Origin: JBKPHS01 sp046729975
GTDB taxonomy: Bacteria > Actinomycetota > Thermoleophilia > Solirubrobacterales > Thermoleophilaceae
Length of the DNA stretch: 16,436 nucleotides
Reading direction: 5' to 3'
Assembly: GCA_046729975.1 (NCBI GenBank)
Contig: JBKPHS010000212.1
Span: forward strand, 1 to 16,436
The position numbers and the translations under genes are program-made. The notes below the pieces were generated by a model. The model made no database searches, was not told where the DNA came from, and worked only from the letters and a program-made list of their open reading frames with translations. Below are positions 1 through 6,683 of this stretch, one piece after another (the stretch's first letter is position 1; every line of letters starts with the position of its first letter).

Positions 1-1
1 G

Positions 2-163
2 TTCCTGTTCGGGTACTCGGACGAGACTGCGCCGACCGCTTTCTTCATCGCGATCGGGGTCGTGCACCTGCTCGTGACGGTGGGGACCCGCTTCCTGAAG
101 GGGGAACGCGAGCCCCGGCACGGGTTGCGCCGCCGCAGGGCCGAGCCGCCGCCCGCGGCCTAG
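2..163 (+). CDS. C-terminal fragment of a membrane protein (5' end outside window)
   Basis: An open frame enters from the left edge and ends at TAG 161-163, leaving 53 visible residues. They contain one clear membrane segment (APTAFFIAIGVVHLLVTVG, about residues 10-28). A basic tail rich in Arg and Pro follows (KGEREPRHGLRRRR, ending EPPPAA), as expected for a cytoplasmic C-terminus under the positive-inside rule. The start and most of the protein lie outside the window, so I cannot name the family; a polytopic transporter or small integral membrane protein is possible. It converges on the next gene, and the two stop codons overlap inside the palindrome CTAG at 160-163. Confidence is moderate because only a short piece is visible, but the high GC of third codon positions and the membrane segment favour a real gene. 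Confidence 0.55.
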   Translation, partial: FLFGYSDETAPTAFFIAIGVVHLLVTVGTRFLKGEREPRHGLRRRRAEPPPAA

Positions 164-966
164 GGCCTACAGACGAAGCCGCTGCGGCGGCCCAGCTCGA
201 TGCAGCCCACTCCGCGATATACGAACTTGCGGAGCTTCCAGTGGAGATTCCATGTCAACGTGCCTCTGAGTTCAGCGCCCGCGAAAGCGCGAACGGGCGC
301 GCTACCGTTCATCTCGAACGTCGTCGTGCGCCTCCGGAACCGCGCGAGCCGGACGCGCATACCGGTCTCGGGAGAGTTGTCCCCCCGCTTGGGTCCGCTC
401 GTCGCCTCGATGTCGAAGGGGTCCGGCATCTGAGCGTCGCACGAGAGGAACTCGCCGCCCTTTAGCCCGTCGAACACGACCTCGACCGGCCCGAGGCGCC
501 GGGTGGGCGCGAAACCGACCGTCCTCGCGCCACCGCGAAAGCGCTTCGTGCCGCTCCCAGTGCAGCTCCTGTCCTGGTAGCTGCACGTGTAGGAATCGGT
601 ATCAGGGTCGTAAGTCGCCGTCGGGATGCGTCCGCGCTCGGAAGCGTCCTGCTGAACCTCCATGCTGACGAGGAAGCCCTGGATCACCCCTCCGAAGGAG
701 CCGTTGTAAAACGCCCACGGGGTCGTGTCGTACCTCGCCGGCCCTCCGCGCACGCCCACCCGGTAGTCACCCCCGGTCAGGAACGGTTCCTCTAACGAGC
801 TCTGGCACTGGGGCGGCGGCGCCAGCTCCAGGTGCAGCTTGTACTCGCCGGTGACCGAGATCAGCTTCCACGCCGAGGCGCGCGCTCCGGCGTCGGCCGG
901 CATGGCTCCGAGAACAGTGACGACCGCGAGCGCCGTCAATGCAGCGCGCAGGACGGCTCTCCCCAT
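160..966 (-). CDS. Secreted hypothetical protein with six cysteines
   Basis: This is a 268-residue protein starting at ATG 966. The N-terminus looks like a Sec signal peptide: Arg at positions 3 and 7, a hydrophobic core at about 8-21 (AALTALAVVTVLGA), and a likely cleavage site near residues 26-30 (ADAGARA). The mature part is polar, rich in Gly, Arg and Thr, with many probable beta strands and no second membrane segment. There are exactly six cysteines, at 54, 128, 135, 176, 255 and 266, all after the signal peptide. This even number would allow three disulfides in an exported protein. I recognise no catalytic motif and no family, so no function is proposed. It lies 46 bp downstream of the small membrane gene on the same strand, so it may be the last gene of the arg transcript or have its own promoter; I see no convincing promoter or ribosome site in that gap. 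Confidence 0.72.
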   Translation of the reverse strand: MGRAVLRAALTALAVVTVLGAMPADAGARASAWKLISVTGEYKLHLELAPPPQCQSSLEEPFLTGGDYRVGVRGGPARYDTTPWAFYNGSFGGVIQGFLVSMEVQQDASERGRIPTATYDPDTDSYTCSYQDRSCTGSGTKRFRGGARTVGFAPTRRLGPVEVVFDGLKGGEFLSCDAQMPDPFDIEATSGPKRGDNSPETGMRVRLARFRRRTTTFEMNGSAPVRAFAGAELRGTLTWNLHWKLRKFVYRGVGCIELGRRSGFVCRP

Positions 967-1012
967 GGGACGAGCGTAATCCGGGTCTGGCCAGCTCGCC
1001 AGCGCCGGGCCG

Positions 1013-1180
1013 CTAGTCCTCGCCGCCGGCCTTGGCCGCGATCACGCCCCCGATCAGCGCCAGCGCGACCAGTCCGGCCGCCCCCAGCTTGACCCGGTTC
1101 TGGGCGATATTGCGCTTGACCACCCGTGAGGCGAACTGCCACACGATCCAGCCGAGGACTGTGTATCCCCTTGTCGTCAT
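1013..1180 (-). CDS. Small single-pass membrane protein coupled to argG
   Basis: This 55-residue open frame runs from ATG 1180 to TAG 1013-1015. Its start overlaps the argG stop in an ATGA (1177-1180), the classic arrangement for translational coupling. The protein has a Trp-containing, amphipathic N-terminal half (TVLGWIVWQF, then SRVVKRNIAQNRVK, strongly basic). A hydrophobic span follows at about residues 33-49 (GAAGLVALALIGGVIAA), and the tail is short and charged (KAGGED). About 49 of 55 codons end in G or C, matching the neighbouring genes and unlikely for an accidental frame this short. I do not recognise a named family. The basic stretch before the membrane span suggests an N-in, C-out orientation. 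A role in arginine metabolism is suggested only by position; it could equally be a membrane housekeeping protein that happens to use argG for translation. Confidence 0.72.
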   Translation of the reverse strand: MTTRGYTVLGWIVWQFASRVVKRNIAQNRVKLGAAGLVALALIGGVIAAKAGGED

Positions 1181-2451
1181 GCGTCTGGCCTACCCCGGTT
1201 GCGGATGCCGTAAGCCATCCGTGACTGGAGCGACCACAGCTCGATGAAGCCGGGAGAGGCCTGCTGCGAGAACAGGCCCCCGGACTCGCCGAAGCCCGCG
1301 AGCGCGGGGTCGTAGAGAGCGTTCGGGGACGAGCGCGCGACCGGGACGGCGCTCCCCTTGTAGAGCTTCATCGTGATCGTGCCCGTGACCTGCTCGTTGA
1401 CCGAGTCCATGTAGGCGTTGAGGTCGGACAGCAGGGGCTCGTACCAGAGGCCCGCGTAGACGAGGAAGGCCCACTGGTTGTCCATCTGGGGCTTGAAGGT
1501 GTTCTGGTGGATCGTCCCGACGAGCTTCTCGAGCTCCTTGTGCGCCGTGAGCAGGATCGCCGCCGCCGGCACCTCGTAGAGGTCGCGCACCTTGAGGCCG
1601 ACGATGCGGTCCTCGATGTGGTCGACGATGCCGACGCCGTGGCGTGATCCGATCTCGCCGGCCCGCTGAAGCAGCTCCACGAGTGGGAGGCGCTCGCCGC
1701 CCAGGGCGACCGGGCAGCCGCGCTCGAACTCGATCTCGAGCTGCTCGGGCTCGTCGGGCGCGTCCTCGGGCCGGGTCACGAGCTCGAAGACGTCCTCGCG
1801 CGGCGGCTCGGCCAGGTCCTCGATCGGGCCGCCCTCCGACGAGCGGCCCCAGAGGTTGTCGTCGATCGAGTAGGGCGGTGCCTCGCTGCCCCCCTTGACC
1901 GGGATGCCGTGCTCGCGCGCGTAGCGGACCTCCTCCTCCCTCCCCATCTGCCAGCCGCGCACCGGCGCGATGATCTTCATCTCCGGCGCCAGCGCGACCA
2001 CGGTGCCCTCGATCCGCACCTGGTCGTTGCCCTTGCCCGTGCAGCCGTGAGCGATCGTGTCGCAGCCCGCCTCGCGCGCCTTTTCCACCGCGAGCTTGGC
2101 GATCAGGGGCCGTCCGAGGGCCGTGAACAGCGGGTAGCCGCCGCCGTAGAGGGCATTCGCCTTGATCGCGGGCAGCACGTAGTCGCGCGCGAACTCCTCC
2201 TTGGCGTCGACGACGAAGCAGTCGAGCGCGCCAAGGTCGAGGGCCTTGCCGCGCACGACGTCGAAGTCCTCGCCGGGCTGGCCGAGGTCGACCGTCAGCG
2301 CGACAACCTCCGCCTCGTACTCGTCCTGGATCCACTTAAGCATCACGCTCGTGTCGAGGCCGCCGGAGTAGAGCAGGAGGACCCTCCCGACCTCGCCGGG
2401 CTCGGCCTCGTAGGAGGCGGTCTTGCTGAGCGCGCGCCGCTCGGTCGACAT
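1177..2451 (-). CDS. argG: Argininosuccinate synthase
   Basis: This is a 424-residue enzyme that condenses citrulline and aspartate with ATP to form argininosuccinate, the penultimate step of arginine synthesis, in the cytoplasm. The N-terminal ATP-pyrophosphatase loop is SGGLDTS at residues 29-35. Further family signatures are TGKGNDQVR, the YSIDDNLWGRS segment (canonical YSIDENLWGRS) and the C-terminal synthase domain with the TITMKLYKGSA region. The length is close to the usual 400-450. The chosen start, ATG 2451, gives about 20 residues before the first beta strand. The frame stays open much further upstream, but that part runs through argD on the same strand and reads as low-complexity Arg/Gly. 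The argD stop is 11 bp upstream, with no strong Shine-Dalgarno in the gap. The stop overlaps the next start in ATGA. argH, which carries out the next step, is not in the window. Confidence 0.97.
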   Translation of the reverse strand: MSTERRALSKTASYEAEPGEVGRVLLLYSGGLDTSVMLKWIQDEYEAEVVALTVDLGQPGEDFDVVRGKALDLGALDCFVVDAKEEFARDYVLPAIKANALYGGGYPLFTALGRPLIAKLAVEKAREAGCDTIAHGCTGKGNDQVRIEGTVVALAPEMKIIAPVRGWQMGREEEVRYAREHGIPVKGGSEAPPYSIDDNLWGRSSEGGPIEDLAEPPREDVFELVTRPEDAPDEPEQLEIEFERGCPVALGGERLPLVELLQRAGEIGSRHGVGIVDHIEDRIVGLKVRDLYEVPAAAILLTAHKELEKLVGTIHQNTFKPQMDNQWAFLVYAGLWYEPLLSDLNAYMDSVNEQVTGTITMKLYKGSAVPVARSSPNALYDPALAGFGESGGLFSQQASPGFIELWSLQSRMAYGIRNRGRPDA

Positions 2452-2462
2452 GGCGCGGAAAG

Positions 2463-3632
2463 CTAGCCGAGCAGCGCCGCGAGCCGGCGCAGCGCGTCGT
2501 CGATCTCGGGCCTGCTTACCGTCAGGGGTGGGAGCAGGCGGAGCGTGCCCGGCCCGGTGGCGTTGACCACGAGCCGCTCGTCCACGAGTGCGCGCCGCGC
2601 GAGCTCGGGAGCGCCGGCCGCGTCGAACGCGAGCATCAGGCCCCGGCCGCGGACGTTCTCGACCGGCAGCGCGCGAAGGCCCTCCGCGAGCGCCGCGCCC
2701 TTCTTGCGCACGTCGATCAGCAGCTCGTCGCGCTCGACCACGTCGAGGACGGCATTCGCCGCGGCCGCCACCACCGGTCCGCCCGCGAACGTGGAGCCGT
2801 GGTCTCCCGGGCGCAGCACGTCCGCATGCTCTCGAGCCGTGATACAGGCGCCGATGGGCAGCCCGCCTCCGAGTCCCTTCGCGGTGGTCATCACGTCCGG
2901 CCGCACGTCGAGGTCCTGCCATGCCCAGAGCGAGCCGGTCCGGCCCACCCCGCACTGCACCTCGTCGAACACGAGCAGCGCACCGTTCGCGTCGCAGGCC
3001 GCCCGGGCCGCCCCGAGCATCTCCTGCCGGATCGGGTGTATTCCGGCCTCCCCCTGGATCGGCTCGATCATGACCGCCGCGGTGCGATCGCCGACCGCGT
3101 CACGCAGCGCGTCGGGGTCCTCGCGCGGCACCACGACGAATCCGGGCACGAGCGGCGCGAACGGCTCCTGCTTGGACTCCTGCGGCGTGGCGGACAGCGC
3201 GCCGTAGGTGCGCCCGTGGAAGGCGCCTTCGAGCACCACGATCTCGCCGCGCGGGCGGCGCCGGCGGACGAGCTTGATCGCGCACTCGTTGGCCTCGGCT
3301 CCCGAGTTGCAGAAGAACACCTTGCCCCCGAGCGAGCCGCGCGCGAGCCGCTGCGCCAGCCGCATCGCCGACTCCGTGTAGAAGAGGTTCGAGACATGCA
3401 TCAGCCGCCCGGCCTGCTCCGATACCGCGGCCACGAGCGCCGGGTGGCAGTGCCCGATCTGGGTTACCGAGATCCCCGACAGGAAGTCGAGGTACTCGTT
3501 GCCGGCGGTGTCCCACAGCCGCGTCCCCTCGCCGCGCACGAACGCGACCGGCTGGCGCGCGTAGGTCGGCATGACGTGATCGCGCTCGAGCGCCTGGAGG
3601 TCGCCCAAGAGGTCGTCGCCTGCTACGGCCAA
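2463..3632 (-). CDS. argD: Acetylornithine aminotransferase
   Basis: This is a PLP-dependent class-III aminotransferase of about 389 residues. It converts N-acetylglutamate semialdehyde and glutamate to N-acetylornithine; the family often also serves as succinyldiaminopimelate aminotransferase. Visible signatures are the phosphate-binding GAEAN (residues 111-115), FHGRTYGALSAT, the cofactor Asp in FDEVQCGVGRTG (about 223), and the Schiff-base Lys252 in TTAKGLGGG. No ATG fits before MPTYARQ (about residue 21). ArgD homologues carry a helix like LQALERDHVMPTYARQ, so the start is placed at TTG 3632, inside the end of argB (10-base overlap), with an AGGAA a few bases upstream. A shorter form from ATG at about 3572 cannot be excluded but would remove conserved residues. 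The gene sits between argB and argG. Confidence 0.95.
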   Translation of the reverse strand: MAVAGDDLLGDLQALERDHVMPTYARQPVAFVRGEGTRLWDTAGNEYLDFLSGISVTQIGHCHPALVAAVSEQAGRLMHVSNLFYTESAMRLAQRLARGSLGGKVFFCNSGAEANECAIKLVRRRRPRGEIVVLEGAFHGRTYGALSATPQESKQEPFAPLVPGFVVVPREDPDALRDAVGDRTAAVMIEPIQGEAGIHPIRQEMLGAARAACDANGALLVFDEVQCGVGRTGSLWAWQDLDVRPDVMTTAKGLGGGLPIGACITAREHADVLRPGDHGSTFAGGPVVAAAANAVLDVVERDELLIDVRKKGAALAEGLRALPVENVRGRGLMLAFDAAGAPELARRALVDERLVVNATGPGTLRLLPPLTVSRPEIDDALRRLAALLG

Positions 3633-4462
3633 ATCTTCGTTCCTATGCCTTCGTCGGTGAACAGCTCGAGCAGCAGCGAGTGCGGCTGGCGGCCGTCGAC
3701 GATGTGGGCGCTCTCGACCCCGCTCTCGACCGCGTGGACACAGGCCTCGAGCTTGGGCCTCATGCCGCCCGCGATCCCCGCGAGCCGCTCGCGAACGTCG
3801 GCGGCGGTCGCCTGGGAGATCCGGCTGGCCGGGTTCGAGGGATCGGCGAGCCAGCCCTCGACGTCGGTGAGGAAGATCACCTTGAACGCGCCGAGGGCCA
3901 CGGCCACCGTCCCCGCGGCCTCGTCGGCGTTCACGTTGTAGGACTGGCCGTCGCCGTCGGCGCCGACCGAAGCGACGACGGGGATGTAGTCCTCGGCGAT
4001 GTGGTTGAGCACGTCCACGTCCACGCGCTCGATCTCCCCGACGAAGCCGATGTCGCGCTCGCCGGCGAGCTGCTTGCGGACGGTGAACAGGAGGCCGTCG
4101 TCGCCGCATAGCCCCACGGCCGGCTGACCGTGACGGCCGAGCCGCAGCACGATGTCCTTGTTCTGCTTGCCGACGAGCACCATCTTCGCCACCTCGACCG
4201 TCTGCTCGTCGGAGACCCGCAGGCCGTCGACGAACTCGACCTTCATCCCCAGCCGCTCCATGTAGCGCGTGATGTCCGGGCCGCCGCCGTGCACGACGAT
4301 CGGGTTCATGCCGACGTACTTGAGGAGCACGACGTCGCGCGCGAACTCCTCCCTGAGCGCCGGGTCCACCATGGCGGCGCCGCCGTACTTGATGACGACG
4401 GTCCTTCCGTGGAACTCACGGAGGTACGGGAGCGCCTCGAGCAGGGTGGCGACGTCGCGCAT
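3623..4462 (-). CDS. argB: Acetylglutamate kinase
   Basis: This enzyme phosphorylates N-acetylglutamate with ATP, the second step of the acetylated arginine route, and belongs to the amino acid kinase family. It has 279 residues from ATG 4462. Signatures are VVIKYGGAAM (about 22-31), the glycine-rich VVHGGGPDI (about 56-64), the NVNADEAAG substrate/ATP segment and FLTDVEGW. An N-terminal helix (RDVATLLEALPYLREF) precedes the first strand. In the family this helix marks the hexameric, arginine-inhibited kinases, so feedback inhibition by arginine is likely. The argJ stop overlaps the start in a GTGATG, so GTG 4465 (four-base overlap) or ATG 4462 (one-base overlap) could be used. The 3' end overlaps the proposed argD start. 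Confidence 0.96.
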   Translation of the reverse strand: MRDVATLLEALPYLREFHGRTVVIKYGGAAMVDPALREEFARDVVLLKYVGMNPIVVHGGGPDITRYMERLGMKVEFVDGLRVSDEQTVEVAKMVLVGKQNKDIVLRLGRHGQPAVGLCGDDGLLFTVRKQLAGERDIGFVGEIERVDVDVLNHIAEDYIPVVASVGADGDGQSYNVNADEAAGTVAVALGAFKVIFLTDVEGWLADPSNPASRISQATAADVRERLAGIAGGMRPKLEACVHAVESGVESAHIVDGRQPHSLLLELFTDEGIGTKIWP

Positions 4463-5706
4463 CACGATGTGTAGTCCGCGTTGAAGGTCACGTACTCCTC
4501 CGAGAGGTCGCTGAAGAAGACCTCGGTCTCGCCACCCTGGCCCGGCAGGGTCAGGACGAACTCGATCTCGTCGCCGCTGACGGCGCTCTCGAGGTCGCGT
4601 AGCTCATCGGCGCTCAGGTCGACGGCGTCGCCGGCGGAAACGACCGCCCGTCCCTCGATCTCGAGGTCGACGACGAACGGCTCCCCCGCCGGGAAGGCCT
4701 GGCCCGCGGCCTGGAGTATGCGGCCGAAGTTCGGGTCGGCGCCGTGTAGGGCGGTCTTGACGAGCGGCGAGTCTGCCACCGCGCGCGCGACCTGCTCGAC
4801 CGCCTCGCCGTCGCCGCGGACTATTACCCGGCCGACGCGAGCCGCGCCTTCGCCGTCGGCGACGATCTCGAGCGCGAGCTGACGCATCAGTGCGTCCATC
4901 GCCTCGCCGAGCGCAAGCTCGTCCTGCGTCTCTGGCTCGACCGCCACTCCGGAGGCGCCGCTGGCGAGAGCGATCACCGTGTCGCTGGTGGAGAGCTGGC
5001 CGTCGACGGAGATGCGGTCGAAGGAGCGCTTGACGCAGACGCCCGTGAGCAGGTCGAGCGTCTCGCGCGAGACGGCAGCATCGGTCTGGAGGAAGCAGAA
5101 CATGGTCGCGAAGCGCGGCGAGATCATGCCCGCTCCCTTCGCCTGGGCGGCGAGCCGGACAGTCCCGCCCGAAGGCAGCGACACGTCGAGGCAGGCGCGC
5201 TTGGGCGCTGCGTCGCTCGTGAGGATCGCCTTGGAGAAGCAGTCGCTGCTCGGGCCGAGCGCCTCGTGAGCGGCCTCGATGCCGGCGACCGCCTTCTCGC
5301 GCGGGAGCTCGTGGCCGATCACGCCGGTCGACGCGACGGCGACCCGCTCCGGCTCGAGGGCCAGCAGCCTGGCCGCCGCACCCTGCATGGCGCGGGCTGT
5401 CTCGAGCCCGCGCGAGCCGTCGCCGACGTTGGAGCAGCCCGAGTTCGCGACCACAGCCCGCAGCCGGTCGAGCGCGGCCTCGCGCGACACGATCACCGGC
5501 GCGCCCACGCGAGCGTTCGTCGTGAACCGCGCTGCCGACACGGTGTCTTCTTCGTCCGAGACGAGTAGCGCCACGTCGAGCCCCTCCGGCTTGATGCCGG
5601 CGGCCACGCCGGCCGCCCGGAAGCCGTCGGGGAGCGTTCCGGACGCGAGCTCGGTCACGTGCGGCGGCGCCTTCACCCAGCGCGAGCGGAAGAAGCCGCC
5701 GCTCAT
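4462..5706 (-). CDS. argJ: Bifunctional ornithine acetyltransferase / N-acetylglutamate synthase
   Basis: This 414-residue ArgJ transfers acetyl from N-acetylornithine to glutamate, recycling the acetyl group; bifunctional forms also make N-acetylglutamate from acetyl-CoA. The precursor cleaves itself before a Thr that becomes the catalytic nucleophile. Here this is Thr201 in KGAGMISPRFATMF (canonical KGAGMIAPNMATM). The oxyanion motif STGVIG is at 126-131 and FTTN at 61-64. The C-terminus EEYVTFNADYTS closely matches the conserved ArgJ end. A small departure is NSGCSN at 88-93, where many family members read NSGNAN or similar. Presence of argJ implies the cyclic pathway and no need for argE. 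The start ATG 5706 overlaps the argC stop in ATGA. That start adds about 17 residues before the conserved GFRAAGVAAGIK. Confidence 0.96.
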   Translation of the reverse strand: MSGGFFRSRWVKAPPHVTELASGTLPDGFRAAGVAAGIKPEGLDVALLVSDEEDTVSAARFTTNARVGAPVIVSREAALDRLRAVVANSGCSNVGDGSRGLETARAMQGAAARLLALEPERVAVASTGVIGHELPREKAVAGIEAAHEALGPSSDCFSKAILTSDAAPKRACLDVSLPSGGTVRLAAQAKGAGMISPRFATMFCFLQTDAAVSRETLDLLTGVCVKRSFDRISVDGQLSTSDTVIALASGASGVAVEPETQDELALGEAMDALMRQLALEIVADGEGAARVGRVIVRGDGEAVEQVARAVADSPLVKTALHGADPNFGRILQAAGQAFPAGEPFVVDLEIEGRAVVSAGDAVDLSADELRDLESAVSGDEIEFVLTLPGQGGETEVFFSDLSEEYVTFNADYTS

Positions 5707-6683
5707 TCGAGGCCCTCGGTCTCGTCCAGCGCGAGCATGAGGTTCAGGTCCTGTACCGCCTGGCCGGCCGCTCCCTTCCAGAGGTTGTCGATCACCGCGA
5801 ACACGAGCACCCTGCCCGTGGCCCGCTCGACCGTGGCGTGGATGCGGCAGACATTGGTGTCGCGCACGTCCCGGACCCCCGGCGGCGAGTCCGTGAGCTC
5901 CACGAATGGCTCGTCCGCGTACGCGTCCTCGAACAGCCCTCGCAAATCGTCGGCGTCGAGCTCCCGCGAGGGCCTTACGTAGCAGCTGGCCAGCAGCCCC
6001 TGGTCGATCGGCAAGAGGTGCGGCGTGAAGGTGATGGCTGCACCGTCGCCCAGCTCCTGCTCGAGCTCGGCTCGGTGCCGGTGCCCCTCGACCTTGTACG
6101 CGCTCACGTTCTCGGCCACCGAGACGAAGTGCGTTGTGCCGGTGGTCTCGCGGCCGGCGCCGGAGACGCCCGACTTGGCGTCCACGACGGCGTCGGCGAT
6201 GAGGTCGCGCAGCGGCGCCAGCGCCAGGAGGGCGGCCGTCGGGTAGCAGCCCGGGGCCGCCACGAGCTGCGCGTCGCGCACCTCGTCGCGGTGCAGCTCC
6301 GTGAGTCCGTAAACGGCCTCGCCGAGCAGGTCCGGCGCCTCGTGCGGCTGGTAGTAGCGCTCGTAGCGCTCGCGGTCGAGGCGGAAGTCCGCCGACAGGT
6401 CCACGACCTTGAGTCCACGCTCGTGCAGCGCGCGAACGACCGCCGCGGCGGCACCGTGGGGGTAGGCGACGAGCGCGGCGTCGGCGCGGTCCGCCACGCG
6501 GTCGGCGTCGAACTCCTCGAGCTCGAGGCGCACCCGGTAACGGGGGTAGAGATCGTGCAGCCGGCGGCCGACGTCGCTGCGCGCGGTCACCGCGGTCAGC
6601 TCGAGCGAGGGATGCCGCTCGACGATCTCCGCGCAGAGCGCGCCGGCGAAGCCGGACGCGCCGACAACCGCGACGCTAGGCAC
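5703..6683 (-). CDS. argC: N-acetyl-gamma-glutamyl-phosphate reductase
   Basis: This 326-residue enzyme reduces N-acetylglutamyl phosphate to the semialdehyde with NADPH, the third step of arginine synthesis. The N-terminal Rossmann motif is VAVVGASGFAGALC (about 4-17). The catalytic Cys146 sits in APGCYPTA, and the catalytic histidine region is EGHRHRAELEQ (about 199-209). FAVIDNLWKGAAGQAVQDLN near the end matches the conserved closing segment. The start is GTG 6683, which overlaps the end of pheT by 8 bases. A good Shine-Dalgarno, GGAGG, lies 8 nt upstream (6692-6696). This is the first arg gene; I see no promoter or ARG box in front of it, because pheT runs into it. Confidence 0.96.
   Translation of the reverse strand: MPSVAVVGASGFAGALCAEIVERHPSLELTAVTARSDVGRRLHDLYPRYRVRLELEEFDADRVADRADAALVAYPHGAAAAVVRALHERGLKVVDLSADFRLDRERYERYYQPHEAPDLLGEAVYGLTELHRDEVRDAQLVAAPGCYPTAALLALAPLRDLIADAVVDAKSGVSGAGRETTGTTHFVSVAENVSAYKVEGHRHRAELEQELGDGAAITFTPHLLPIDQGLLASCYVRPSRELDADDLRGLFEDAYADEPFVELTDSPPGVRDVRDTNVCRIHATVERATGRVLVFAVIDNLWKGAAGQAVQDLNLMLALDETEGLE

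Noticed and set aside
967..1040. Terminator hairpin after the small membrane gene
   Set aside because: GC-rich inverted segments (GCCGGC-type) exist, but arms are imperfect and no T-run follows on the minus strand.
2452..2955. N-terminal extension of argG by 168 codons
   Set aside because: It overlaps argD on the same strand in another frame and is low-complexity; ArgG begins normally near ATG 2451. The same argument removes upstream extensions of thrS (to 15838) and pheT (to 9324).
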